Shown: one piece after another, positions 1-10,100 of the stretch
How the letters are laid out: each line of letters opens with the position of its first letter
How positions within the stretch are numbered: the stretch's first letter is position 1
The notes under the pieces: generated by a model
Told to the model about the DNA's origin: nothing
The model's input: only the letters and a program-made list of their open reading frames with translations
Database searches by the model: none
From: Ectocarpus siliculosus
Taxonomy: Eukaryota; Sar; Phaeophyceae; Ectocarpales; Ectocarpaceae
Reading direction: 5' to 3'
Length of the DNA stretch: 18,698 nucleotides
NCBI GenBank assembly: GCA_000310025.1
Contig: FN649736.1
Span: 2,279,889-2,298,586, forward strand
Position numbers and translations under genes: made by a program

Positions 1-102
1 ACCCCCCCCCCCCCCCCCCCCCCCGCCGCCGCCGCGGCGCGCTTGTCGTGTTGTTATCTTGGGTTGGTGTTCGTCGTCGTCATCGTCGTCGTCGTCCCCC
101 AG

Positions 103-222
103 GACCTGTACAAGACGGTGTGGGAGATCAAGCAGAAGGTGGTGATCGACATGTCGGCGGACAGAGGAGCCTTCATCTGCCAGTCGCAGTCCATGAACGT
201 GCACATGGCCGATCCCACTCAG
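103..222 (+). CDS. RNR1: RNR1 exon (third from end)
   Basis: Forty codons between a cccccag acceptor and an AG|gtgaga donor, phase 0 at both ends. They encode the conserved segment with [12 protein letters not shown]. The preceding 102 nt are intron, holding a 23-nt poly-C run (2-24) and a CGT-rich stretch at the acceptor. Confidence 0.93.
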
Positions 223-1675
223 GTGAGACACAGGCGGAGAGAGGCAGAGAGAGAGAGAGAGAGAACGAGAGGTGCGCGAGTGCCCTTCGACAAGCTGTTG
301 TGTTGCCGGAGGCTGGTGTTGATGGTGTAGTGTTTTAAGTTCTGTACTGTAGTGCTGCGATCAAATTGAAGTAAAATGACAAGGGGTCTCCCGATGCTGT
401 GTACCAAAAAGAAGAGGTCGATGGGCTGTGTCACGCTCGCCGGTCGAAAACGATAAAAGAGACCTGTTTACCATGGTGTTACCATGGTGCGAAGTAAAAT
501 AATTATATCTTTTGAGGAGGTCGGGATATATGGAGATTCAGGAAGTGAAGAGTAGGATCTGAGGGCTCTCCGCTCACCCGGAGTAGCGGGCTCCATACTG
601 AATGTAATTTTGTTTTATTTAGTTGTTTTTTGGGTGTTTGGAGGACAAGTCTAACGCGTGTACCGTACCGTACCGCACGCTTTTATTGTCGTGCCGGGGG
701 GTGGGTGTGCTCGGCCGGCGCTTCTCCCTCCGAACGCAGGGTAAGCTGACTTCCATGCACTTCTACTCGTGGAAGAAGGGCCTCAAGACCGGCATGTACT
801 ACCTTCGAACCAAGCCGAAGGCCCACGCAATCCAGTTCACCGTAGACCAGGAGGTGAGTACCGTAGGTGCCATGACACGAGATACCACCCCCCCCTGGAC
901 CGATTTTCAAAGCTCCATTACTCCATGACGAAGAGGATGCCGCGATTCTAATTATGCGTTTTCGGAAAGCTCTCTTGACGAGACGGTCCCAACGCCGCCA
1001 TTGCCGGCACCGCAACTGCTATTCCTGCCGAGTAATCGAGCTTTAAAAATCGGTCCAGAGGGGGTGGTATCTTACGCAGCCTATGGTGGTGGTGGTGGTT
1101 GTGGTGGTGCGTTCTTCTTCTCTTCTTCTTCTTTTCTCACATTGGAGTTCGCCTGTGGTGTCTTTGGCCCTCGGCCGCAAACGTGCCGGGGCCCAGAGAA
1201 GAGCATTGCGGTCGGAAAAGTGTTGGTGTTGTGCCCGCGGGGATAGATAGTCCACGACACGGTGTGCTAGGGTTTTGGCCTCTTCTCCGTTCTTGTTCCC
1301 GGTGTGTTATCTCCCCAGACTACGCTAGATAGAGGGTTGACGGGGTCGTGTTGTTCAGCCCCAAGGAGGTTGGAATGTCTCCCCTCATCTTTGACATGCC
1401 ATGATCGATCGCTTTTTTTGTTGAGCAGAGATGACGTTTGGTTACCGACTTGGTTTTTGTCTCGATCAATGCCTTCTTCTTCCTACATACGGCCTTCGAG
1501 CCCTCCACCCTACCCCCACACGCACGCACGTCTGTTTGTCCGTCGGTCGGTGCAGTCATTAGCGGCAGCGGTGAGGGAACAGGCTCTGCTGCGGCGGGAG
1601 GGCAAGGGTGGCGACGAGTCCGCCAAGGCTAACGAGGAGGAGGACGACGGGGAATGCCTAACCTGCTCCGCCTAA
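103..1675 (+). CDS. RNR1: Ribonucleoside-diphosphate reductase large subunit, class I (3' part: last three exons)
   Basis: The product is the catalytic large (R1) subunit, which reduces ribonucleoside diphosphates to deoxy forms for DNA synthesis, partnered by the radical-bearing R2 subunit in the cytosol. The visible coding segments are 103-222, 740-853 and 1556-1675, all joined in phase 0, giving 117 residues plus a TAA stop. The first two segments read through the highly conserved end of the barrel: [39 protein letters not shown] and MYYLRT. The paired tyrosines of MYYLRT (797-802) correspond to the radical-transfer tyrosines of the family. The third segment is an acidic, weakly conserved tail ending in CLTCSA; its CxxC (1655-1666) is the swinging-arm dithiol that re-reduces the active site. 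The exons encoding the rest of the roughly 800-residue protein lie before base 1. Family assignment is very secure; the exact 5' border of the last exon is slightly less so because that region varies. Confidence 0.93.
740..853 (+). CDS. RNR1: RNR1 exon (second from end)
   Basis: Thirty-eight codons between a cgaacgcag acceptor and a GAG|gtgagta donor, phase 0. They encode the strand carrying the radical-transfer tyrosine pair and end in IQFTVDQE. Confidence 0.94.
854..1555 (+). other. RNR1 intron with a foldback repeat and a GGT/TTC-rich stretch
   Basis: This 702-nt intron contains an imperfect inverted repeat (881-923 and 1030-1071, listed separately) and, just after it, GGT-rich (1084-1109) and TTC-rich (1111-1133) simple sequence. 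No conserved coding segment is visible inside it. Confidence 0.8.
881..1071. repeat. Imperfect inverted repeat in RNR1 intron
   Basis: The left arm 881-923 and right arm 1030-1071 are reverse complements apart from a few substitutions and the length of a C/G run. Shared cores are GATACCACC / GGTGGTATC and GGACCGATTTT / AAAATCGGTCC. They enclose a 106-nt spacer. No target-site duplication is obvious at the outer ends, so it may be a decayed foldback or MITE-like element, or simply a local inverted duplication. Confidence 0.75.
1556..1675 (+). CDS. RNR1: RNR1 terminal exon
   Basis: Thirty-nine codons plus TAA after a ggtgcag acceptor. They encode a charged linker (Glu/Asp rich) followed by CLTCSA. 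The linker length and composition are typical of the flexible R1 tail; only the CxxC is a strict family signature. Confidence 0.88.
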   Translation, partial: SLAAAVREQALLRREGKGGDESAKANEEEDDGECLTCSA

Positions 1676-3235
1676 TGTTCCTGCCAGAACAGTGTTGTAG
1701 TCTAATACTACGATAGTTTTGATTACATGTCATGAAGAACGTGGGCGGCATCGCAGTGCAGGGAACGTATGGCGGAGGAGTGCTGCTCTGCTCACACAAC
1801 GACCTCTCTATGCGCTGCTTCTCTCAAATGTACATAACGATTGTGCCTCAACTGATGTTGCATTCATTTTCCGAGGGTCAGGGGAAAGTTTGTTTTTGGT
1901 GTCATGGCAGCAAGTGTTGCTGTTCGCCATGTGAGACCTATCATAGCTCGTGTGATAGGCAGTGATTCCTGTCTGATGTGCCCCCTGGTGGGTGTTCGAG
2001 AGCTTGGCACTGTGAGTTGAAAGCGAGACACCGACCTCGGCAGCCGTGATGTTCGATTATGATTTTGAATTTTTCTGCGTGGGACTTGTTATGACTGATT
2101 TGTCGATATGCATTATGCATGATAACCGTGTGGAAGTTGAAAATGTTGGTTGAGTGGTGGTTGGATTGTAATATTACTCCGAGACGGTAACACGCGTCGC
2201 GCCAAACCAAGCGTAGGATTGAGACTACGTGGAAGCAACCGTGCTGGGCTGTGCGCTATAAAAGCCGAAATCAAACCATGAGACTAGTCAGCGCTGACTA
2301 GTCTAATGGTTTGATTTCGGCTTCTATATTCTATAGCGCGGCCCTGAGCGGATGATATTTTCTCACGCCGGCTGCGGCGTGGCTGCTTTGTTGTGTTGCC
2401 TGCTCGTGGTGCACGAGCCAATTGTTGCCTCGTGACTGATTAGAACGCTGCATGCATTCCAACGAGAACGGAAGGCAGAGCGGGCGACCGACTGGTGGAG
2501 TGAGGCTCTCGCGCGGGCAAGTCCCACGCAGACGTGTTTGACGAAAGTGCGACGTCTCGGAAACACGACGACCTGAGTCTTCGTTTCGCCTTTCCTTGTA
2601 TGTCGTCGACGCCTTTTGGCTTTGCAAGAACAACGATGAGGATGGGCATATTTGCCTTGGACGGAAGACGTCCAGTCCACGTCAGTTGGACCGGCACGGA
2701 TATCAGAAGGTACTCTGAGCGGAGACCGGAACGTAACAAGTTCGCGAGGTTTCCGTTTTCGCTCTCCTTGTTACAAAGGAGTGCTGCTTTGCTACAATGC
2801 AGCTTTTCATGGGCCCTTGGCGCCGAGAAGGGACCCTTGAATGCTCGCACCCGCCCTAATCAGCGCTCTCAACGGTCGCCGAGTTCTTCTGCAGCCGCAT
2901 GAAGCGGCGTGAAGCCTGTACCACCGCCGTTGAGAGGGTCCGAGGCTTTGTTTGCCACAAGACTGCTCCGGCCCCAAACACCATGTGAATCTCGTACCAA
3001 GTGAAAATGTACCGTCGTCATCGTTGTTCAGCAGGTCCTTCGAATACCTGGGTGAAACCTTCGGCGGCGGTCATCATCTGGAAGAGGGTCGAGCGATAAT
3101 ATGTCTCATGCTTGTGGAGAGAAGGGTCTACAACAGCAGCAGCAGTCTTTGACGCTGTTCATGATACGACTGACTCTGTTTACGTACGCATACCAGGTAT
3201 TTGTAGGTCATTTCTAGGCTGTTCAGAGGTACAGA
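1676..3235. other. Intergenic region between RNR1 and the phosphatase gene
   Basis: This begins with the RNR1 3' untranslated region. I find no conserved protein, tRNA or rRNA in it. It contains the 87-nt palindrome at 2253-2339 and a short inverted repeat CTCTCAACGG / CCGTTGAGAG (2866-2875 and 2927-2936). Open frames around 2440-2902 on both strands overlap each other, lack recognisable motifs and look accidental. Confidence 0.6.
2253..2339. repeat. Near-perfect long palindrome (spacer-free hairpin)
   Basis: The left arm 2253-2292 and right arm 2293-2339 meet with no spacer at AGTCAGC|GCTGACT. Over the inner 33 bases there is a single mismatch. The outer part pairs again at GCGCTATA / TATAGCGC after a 7-nt insertion in the right arm. 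A TATAAAAG string lies in the left arm at about 2257-2264. A degenerate relative of the right arm occurs at 18533-18577. Such structures can be terminal-repeat remnants of a DNA transposon, a MITE, or an RNA hairpin. Confidence 0.85.
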
Positions 3236-3681
3236 TTGGTGGCACGTCGCCTGCTGCAGAGAGAGAGATTGGCGTGGGCAGCGTCGCGGACAGAGGTAGG
3301 GTTAGGCGGCAACGTGCAACATGACAGCAACGCACACCGTCGAAGGATAGAATACAGGAGCAGGCAGAGGTGCCAAGAAGATACAGAAGGGGACCCGTGG
3401 GGTGAAAATGCACCCCCCGTCACTTCGTCGACGACTAGTAACAACACTCCGTGTGCTTTGTCCGCTGTCCAGGGCGCTGCTGCTGCTGCTGCTGCTGTCG
3501 ACTCAACCAATCTCACTAGCCTACCACACCAGTCAGTGGCAACAGTCTACCGAGCTTCAATTGTGGACGGCAACGGCGCAGACAGCAAGACACGCGGCGA
3601 AAAACATTCGGCGGTGCTGACAACCCTGGTTGCTGTGAGAGAAAGCAGGGTTCTCTACACGACTTGTCTCCTCGTGCCAGC
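3236..3681 (+). promoter_or_regulatory. Probable 5' leader and promoter region of the phosphatase gene
   Basis: This stretch has no recognisable coding content before the ATG at 3682. It holds a GCT-triplet run at about 3476-3497. An open frame crosses it but has low-complexity, arginine-rich composition and no family motif. No TATA box stands out; the boundary between promoter and transcribed leader cannot be set from sequence alone. Confidence 0.35.
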
Positions 3682-3961
3682 ATGGCGAAGGCGCGAAGAG
3701 GGAGAGGCAGAATGGTTGCCGCTTCCACGCTGTCGCTATCGGTCGTGTCTACGGCCGGCTTCCTCTTGGCAGGGTTGGCAAATCGGAACTCCTTTTGCGC
3801 CACCCAGCATGGGCTTGGGTGCGGGATGATGGCATCTGCGACCAATGTGGCATCTGCAGGTGGTTCGGCCATGGCCGCTGAGGTGCAAAGCAACGGCGAT
3901 GTGACAGCAGCAGCAGCCTTTGCGGGCGACGCAGGTAGAGGAGGAGGATCAGCAGCTAGTG
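3682..3961 (+). CDS. SLP phosphatase exon 1 (leader)
   Basis: Encodes MAKARRGRGRM followed by a 20-residue hydrophobic stretch ending LLAGLA, then a Ser/Ala/Gly-rich linker. The donor GTG|gtgagg leaves one base over, matching the two bases that open exon 2. A second donor at 3935 has the same phase and could be used instead. The link to exon 2 rests on phase and on the leader-like composition, not on homology. Confidence 0.6.
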
Positions 3962-6224
3962 GTGAGGTGTTTCGAATAGAAACATCAGCAGTGATTCCCG
4001 GGTCACACGTGGCGACTTCTATGCATACGTACGGCGACACCTGTCCGATGATGATATGATTCGCAAAATCGGGTCTGTCGTCTGTGAGCGGCACTCACGG
4101 CACGAAACAACCCACCCACTTACACAGCATACTGCTGTAGGGTATCAGCGCTTTGCGATACAAAGGTGTATGAAGGTTACCAGCTTGTTGCGACCATCAA
4201 CACGGTCATCAACGCTATTTATTACGTGTCAAGCGGAAATCCGATAACCAGCTCAAGTGCGGCGGAACGGTGGAACCACCCCTGGAGGTGACGGTTGCGA
4301 TCTAAGTTCGGTAAACTGGTAACAGACTAGTGGTACAGCAGTACACTGGCACTGCTGTACAGTACAAAGGCAGCACAGCAACACCATCTGCACCACACCA
4401 AAAGCGCAACCTACAGCAGCAGGCGAAGTTGTACAATATCAGCAAGCAGAGCTGCTCCTGGGTTTTCGTCTATGTATGCACACAGAAATTTCTTACAGAA
4501 AATTATCGGCCGCCAGAAAGCGGATGATGCAGTTGCTGCTCGTAACGCCGGCGTGCCAACAATGTTCGGCACTACTGCTGCTGTCCTATGGCATGCATGG
4601 GAAGTCCGCTCTTGGGGATGCAATCCCGTTCAGATTTTTCCGGCCGCCAAGATCCATCCAACCACCTCAACAGTTTACACGCAGCGGAGACCAGTACCAT
4701 ACAGAGCTTTCGAGGGCTTCGAGGGCCTGGTCTTGCCGCTATTCGAGGTTGACCAATCAGGAGACAACCCACGTTCCTGATGCATCTTCTTGTTATGTAT
4801 GTACTACGATCCTTTATTTGACGGGCTGGTTTTGCTTTTCCACGTTAACCAATCACAAGACAACCCCACGTTCCTGATGCGCCTCTCTTGTTCCTATGAT
4901 CCCTTTTGGGACGAACAACATCGGAAACAGGGTCCTCGACAAAGCGGCGGCGGGTGAGTTCGGACGTGACAACGCGGTTCCCGATCACGGTGGTTGAGAA
5001 ACAGCCACGCCGATTGGTCGTTATCGCCGACGTGCACGGGGACTTAGGTGCGCAAGGATAAGGGGATATCGGGGGCGGGGATTTAGAACCATGGTGGGGG
5101 CGGGGCGTACTCACGTTTTGCATGCCTTAGCTGATAGACCATTGACCACGTGTCCTCGAGAAGACGGAGAATTGTTCCACAGGACCGATCACCGATGATG
5201 GCCGATCGTTCCTTCCTGCTTTGCCAAAGGTGGTTGCTCTAACATGTTTTCCCTAGCCTATCTACAGTTTCGGCCCGGCGGTACAGGAAATGCGTCCAGT
5301 ACTGTACGCTATGGACACAGAGGCTGAGATTGATCCGATCTCATGTCCTTGGACGTGCCGGTGTCCGGTTCTTCGATATATCTCCACCCCGAAAACATTA
5401 ATATGCCCATACCATTTGTAAGTAAAACGACGGTCGAATGACGACGCTCCTAGCAGTATATAACTTAAGAGTGATACAGTAACCCCTTTCTGTGACCTTC
5501 TGTGACCACAGCAGTTCCGATTGCTGTGTCTGCAGAAGGATTGCAAACACACACGGATCTCCTCGGTGCTGTACAATATCATCCTTTCGTGTGCATGTCT
5601 TGGTGAATGTTTGCACACATGTAAGATGTCGGAGCATTTGAGCCAGTTCTCGAGAGGAGGAGGAGGAGGAGGCACACCTTTATCTCAGTCACGCAAGGGT
5701 TAATGCAATTTCGACAGGCGCTTTCGCGGAGACCCTCCTTGCGGCGGGGCTTGTGGACGGCACCGGGAACTGGGCCGCGGGGGAGACCGTGCTGGTTCAG
5801 GCGGGCGACGTGTTCGACAGGTGCGCGGAACCGGCTTGACTGCTGTTATTTCTCCGAGCATGATGTTGGGCGTGCGTGTGTCGGTGCTTCGGAAACCTCA
5901 TGTCATGTGCCTGGGGGAGGGGGTCGATGTTATCGAGATCGATGTGCGCGTCGCAGTGCTGCGCTGTGTTCTGCTGGTCTGCCGGTCTGTCCCATGTAGT
6001 CGGCGACTACACGTATTTAGACAACGCATACGGCGCAGAAGAGAACGTCCCAGCAACGAACAGAACAGTTTATCTAAACCTGTTTTTCGATACATGCCCC
6101 CCCCCCCGCCCTTTTTCAGAGGAGACGCGGACCTGGAGGTGGAAGAGTGGCTTTGGACTCTGCAGGAGCAGGCCACGGAGAGCGGGGGCGCCGTGTATCA
6201 TCTCCTCGGGAACCACGAGGTACC

Positions 6225-6274
<50 letters not shown>

Positions 6275-6590
6275 GCAACAGTGACGCAAGAATGGTAGTT
6301 TTGTGAAAGGAGAGAATCTTCTTCGGCAGACAGACGTTGGGGAGATGGGAGATCGTACCCTTTTATGAAGAAGAAGGGGATCTCCACAGTTTGATCGTGT
6401 AGCGTGGCACAAGGGGGGGAGCATGACGTGGCTGCTGCAGCTTGTGAGGAGACGTGTAGGAGCGATTTTTGGGGTGCAGGGGGTGACGGCGAAGATGGCC
6501 CCGCCAGCACGCCATCTGGTATCGGGCAAGGCTGTGTCCGGTTTGAGAGAGAATCGGGGGTTCAGGGCGGGGGAGTACGGCCTGGCACAG

Positions 6591-6629
<39 letters not shown>

Positions 6630-6981
6630 TCTCGGACTGCACATTTGCGTGCCGTGATCAAAACCCATGACTGCTGGTCGACGGCACACCTTTTCCGTGT
6701 ACCCCGCTACACACTACCCTTCCTTGCACCAGATAATGAACGCCATGGGCGACCATTCCACCGCGTCTCCGAATTCGTTCAAGCCCTTCCAAGACCTTGA
6801 CGTCGACCTCGCGGTGAGTGACAAGAGTCAGAGGGGAGGAAGGAGGGGGAGATTGCTGAGTGATTCTCAACGCACGTGGAAGGCTCAAAACAACTATAGT
6901 AACTGCATTGTCGGCAAACGTAAGTTGTTTCTGCACTCTTTTGGTAGTCCGTTACGGTGAGCCCGTAACCGCTCGCAGACG

Positions 6982-7017
<36 letters not shown>

Positions 7018-7082
7018 AACCGCACTAAGACTGACGTCTTTTCATTGGTCAGCTAGTTAGCGCGGTCGATGCTAGTAATAAA

Positions 7083-7117
<35 letters not shown>

Positions 7118-10100
7118 GTGTACCCGCTGATTCTGAAATGTTTCCTCCGGTCAGTATTGCGGTCGAGGCACGAGACACGCGCATGCCCACGACAATTTAT
7201 GCGGACGGGCATGGGTGGCGGCAAACACCGTTTCACTTCGTAGGGCATGGTCGGTGAATCTCCGCCTGTTGAGGGAGTGAACGACCTTCTGTAAATCGCC
7301 ACTCAAGCTCGAGGGGAATCGAGCGCTCCCCTGGGAGGGCTCAAGCCCCTTCTGAACCGATCGGTGCGCCCCGTCTATGGAGGAAAGGCTTAGCTGACTG
7401 CTGTGTCTTCAAGACCCCATCCTACCTTAGACATGACGCAGCATTGTTTTTCGTCGGCGGTGGTGACGGTACCTCCCGTGTGATTTCTGCGTGTCTGTGC
7501 ACGTGCGGTCAGTGCCGCTTGCAAGCGAACACAAGGCGGCCTCTTAAACAGCGGCGATTGATGAATGATGCTTGAAAACTAAAACGGCTTTCTTGTACTG
7601 CTGCTGCCTTCCGTGTGTTTGTTTTTTGTCTGGTCGTGTGCCGTATGCAGCCGTTCGGGAGCCAGCTGGACAAGTTCCCCGACTGGGGGAAGCCGAGGCT
7701 GGCGGCGATGGCGCCGGGCGGTCCCGTATCGAAGATGCTGGCCTCGCACTCCGTCGCCATGAAGGTGTTGTTGTTTATGTTATTGTTCTTGCTATCGTCG
7801 TTGTCGATGTCGTTGTTGTGCGTGTTGTCTGTGATGTTGTCAAGAGTGTTGTTGGTGCATTGTGGTTGTTTTGCGAAGAAACCATTCTCGGCTCCATCCG
7901 GATGCATCCTCCCGTACTCTTTCCGAAATACAAACGAAAAACCATGAAATGTCTGCGTTAACAAGTCAACTAATAATTCGTTTCATGAAGATATACATGT
8001 AGCCAACAAGCTAAAACCACGCTCGATTGCATCGGTACATGCACGAATTCGGCAAACCGACTGGTATTGCTTGGTCGGTTCCATGACGTATGTAGCACCG
8101 TAAACATCATTATTACGAAAATTGCACACACCACCCCCGCGGTTTGTCTAAGACAGACGCGTTGAGCGCTTAGGCATGGTCCTCCGGCATGCTGGTTCTC
8201 CACTCTGGTCACCATGAACTAAGGTCTTGGGTCCGGAGTAGGACATGACAAGGAGGTTAAACGGCATGTGTGATCCGCTTGCATGACGGTGGGTGTACGG
8301 CTCCCCCCCGTCCTCCTCCCTCTTGCAGTTTTTTTCTCCCCCTGGTTCACGCGCCCCCCGGTGCTTGCCATCGGGGTTGGGTTTTCGTCGCTTGGCAACG
8401 ACGTTGTTAAACAAGTCAATTCACTTCGTGAACTCGGCAACCAGGTTACCGTTTTTTTTTTTGCGGTAGCCATAATGGTGGTCGAATGGATCATGTTGTG
8501 CGGGGTCGAGAACCCTCACTCCGCGCAAAGGGGATGATCGCACCACGTTGTGTTAAAATGGTAAAGCACCCTCGAGGCAGTTACACAGTGTTAACTGTCT
8601 CTGGAAGTGAAAGCACCAGAAAATAAATTAAGTCATACGCAGCTGTCATTCGTACGCAAGGAAGTAAGCACAAGATGCCGAACACCCTTAGCAGGATGCA
8701 GCGCACCCTTCATGCGACTCGCCGAATACCTCACGGCGCTTCGCGCTTGGTGATGTGAGAGCCTGGTCCGGTGAGAACCCGGCGTGCTCCGTCCCGGCTT
8801 TGTAGGGATGCGAGGTCAACGGTCTAACGACTACGGCATGCACGACTATGAGTACCCCCCCCCCCCCCCCCCCTCCCTGGTTCACGCGAACGCACGGTAC
8901 AAACCGGGATGTAACCCAGCCCTACACACGCCAGAGGCCCAGAGGCTGTCCTTCGTGTTCCCTTTTTTTTTTTTCAGAAACACAACAATTCCGTATCTTC
9001 TATCGATAAGAGTCCTGGAGAGGTTTGTAATGACGTGTGGCATGATGACCGACCTGTATTTCTACGGTTCCCCGAGCAGAGCGTATGGCGATATCCCCCG
9101 TGTAATTGTTTCTTGATAACTATCACAACAACACGTGAGCATTGACGTGTAACTTGCTTTGGACTCAAGCCAATCGTCGTCCTAACGCGCGCTTCTTTGA
9201 CGTGGTCGACTGCACGCTGCGGACGTGACTCGGATGGGAACTGGGGGGGGGTGCCACACGTAGATCGGAGACACGCTCCTCGTTCACGGAGGCCTTCGGC
9301 CGGTGAACTTCGACCCGAAAAGCTGCAGGGGCGCGACGGGTATGGCCTGCTTGGAGAGTTTGAACCGGTGAGGAGGACGAGAGGGGATGAGGATCAGAAA
9401 CAGGAAACGAGGCAGGCAGGAAATGAGAGGATGGAGAACGGCGGACCGAAGCGATCAACGACTTGAAACAAAATCCCGAAAAAATCACTTGCAAAATGTG
9501 TAGAAATACGTCGATAATGGTTTTGTACGAGAGCAGGCGGTGTTTGTATGATTGGGTGGTGTGTTTTTCATTCGTTTCTTTGCGTCACGTTTGTTTGTCA
9601 CGAGTGCGCGTACGACTAACGATTTTTCTTTCCCTCCGTCTCTGAACTTTCATCTTCCTGTCCGGATAGAGGTTCATTTGGGCTCAGGTAGCGCTGTCAC
9701 ACAGCAGTTTCCCGACTGCCCGGAACGATCCCGTCCTAGTACCTCTACACTAAAACCTTTATGTAGCGGCCATTCGTAGCGTAACCCTAGGGACGAAGGA
9801 CCCACCCCAGCCTAGGCCATAACTAGAGGTTCTCAAGTGCGGCCGCTAAACGGTATCGTACAACCGCACCGGCCGCACCGGTGTACATGGCGTTTTACTC
9901 CGGCGGGTTCTCTTCACGATGCAAAAAACAACACACGCACACACACTGCTGTTGCCGCGGCCCAGGTGGACGCACGAGTGGCTCGTCGGCCAGGGCGAGA
10001 TGCCGAAGGAGCTGTGGAACCGCGACAGTCCCGTGTGGACCAGGTTCTACAGCTCCCCGGGGGGGGTGGAGCTTAGCGAGGAGGCGGAGGCGGACCTGCA

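Noticed and set aside
2257-2264. TATAAAAG as a core promoter
   Set aside because: It lies inside the palindrome and is about 1.4 kb from the next start codon; no gene begins nearby.
2440-2902. Overlapping open frames of 120-136 codons on both strands in the 5' intergenic region
   Set aside because: Mutually overlapping, no recognised motif, no splice-consistent extension; looks like chance in GC-rich DNA.
3236-3829. A 197-codon open frame on + before the phosphatase
   Set aside because: It overlaps the leader exon in another frame, is low-complexity and arginine-rich, and shows no family motif.
6070-6661. Frames with long Ser-Leu or Arg-Glu alternation on both strands
   Set aside because: They are translations of the AG and TC microsatellites in an intron.
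9763-9777. 15-mer GTAGCGGCCATTCGT shared with 12347-12361
   Set aside because: The match does not extend on either side, so it is too short to call a repeat family.
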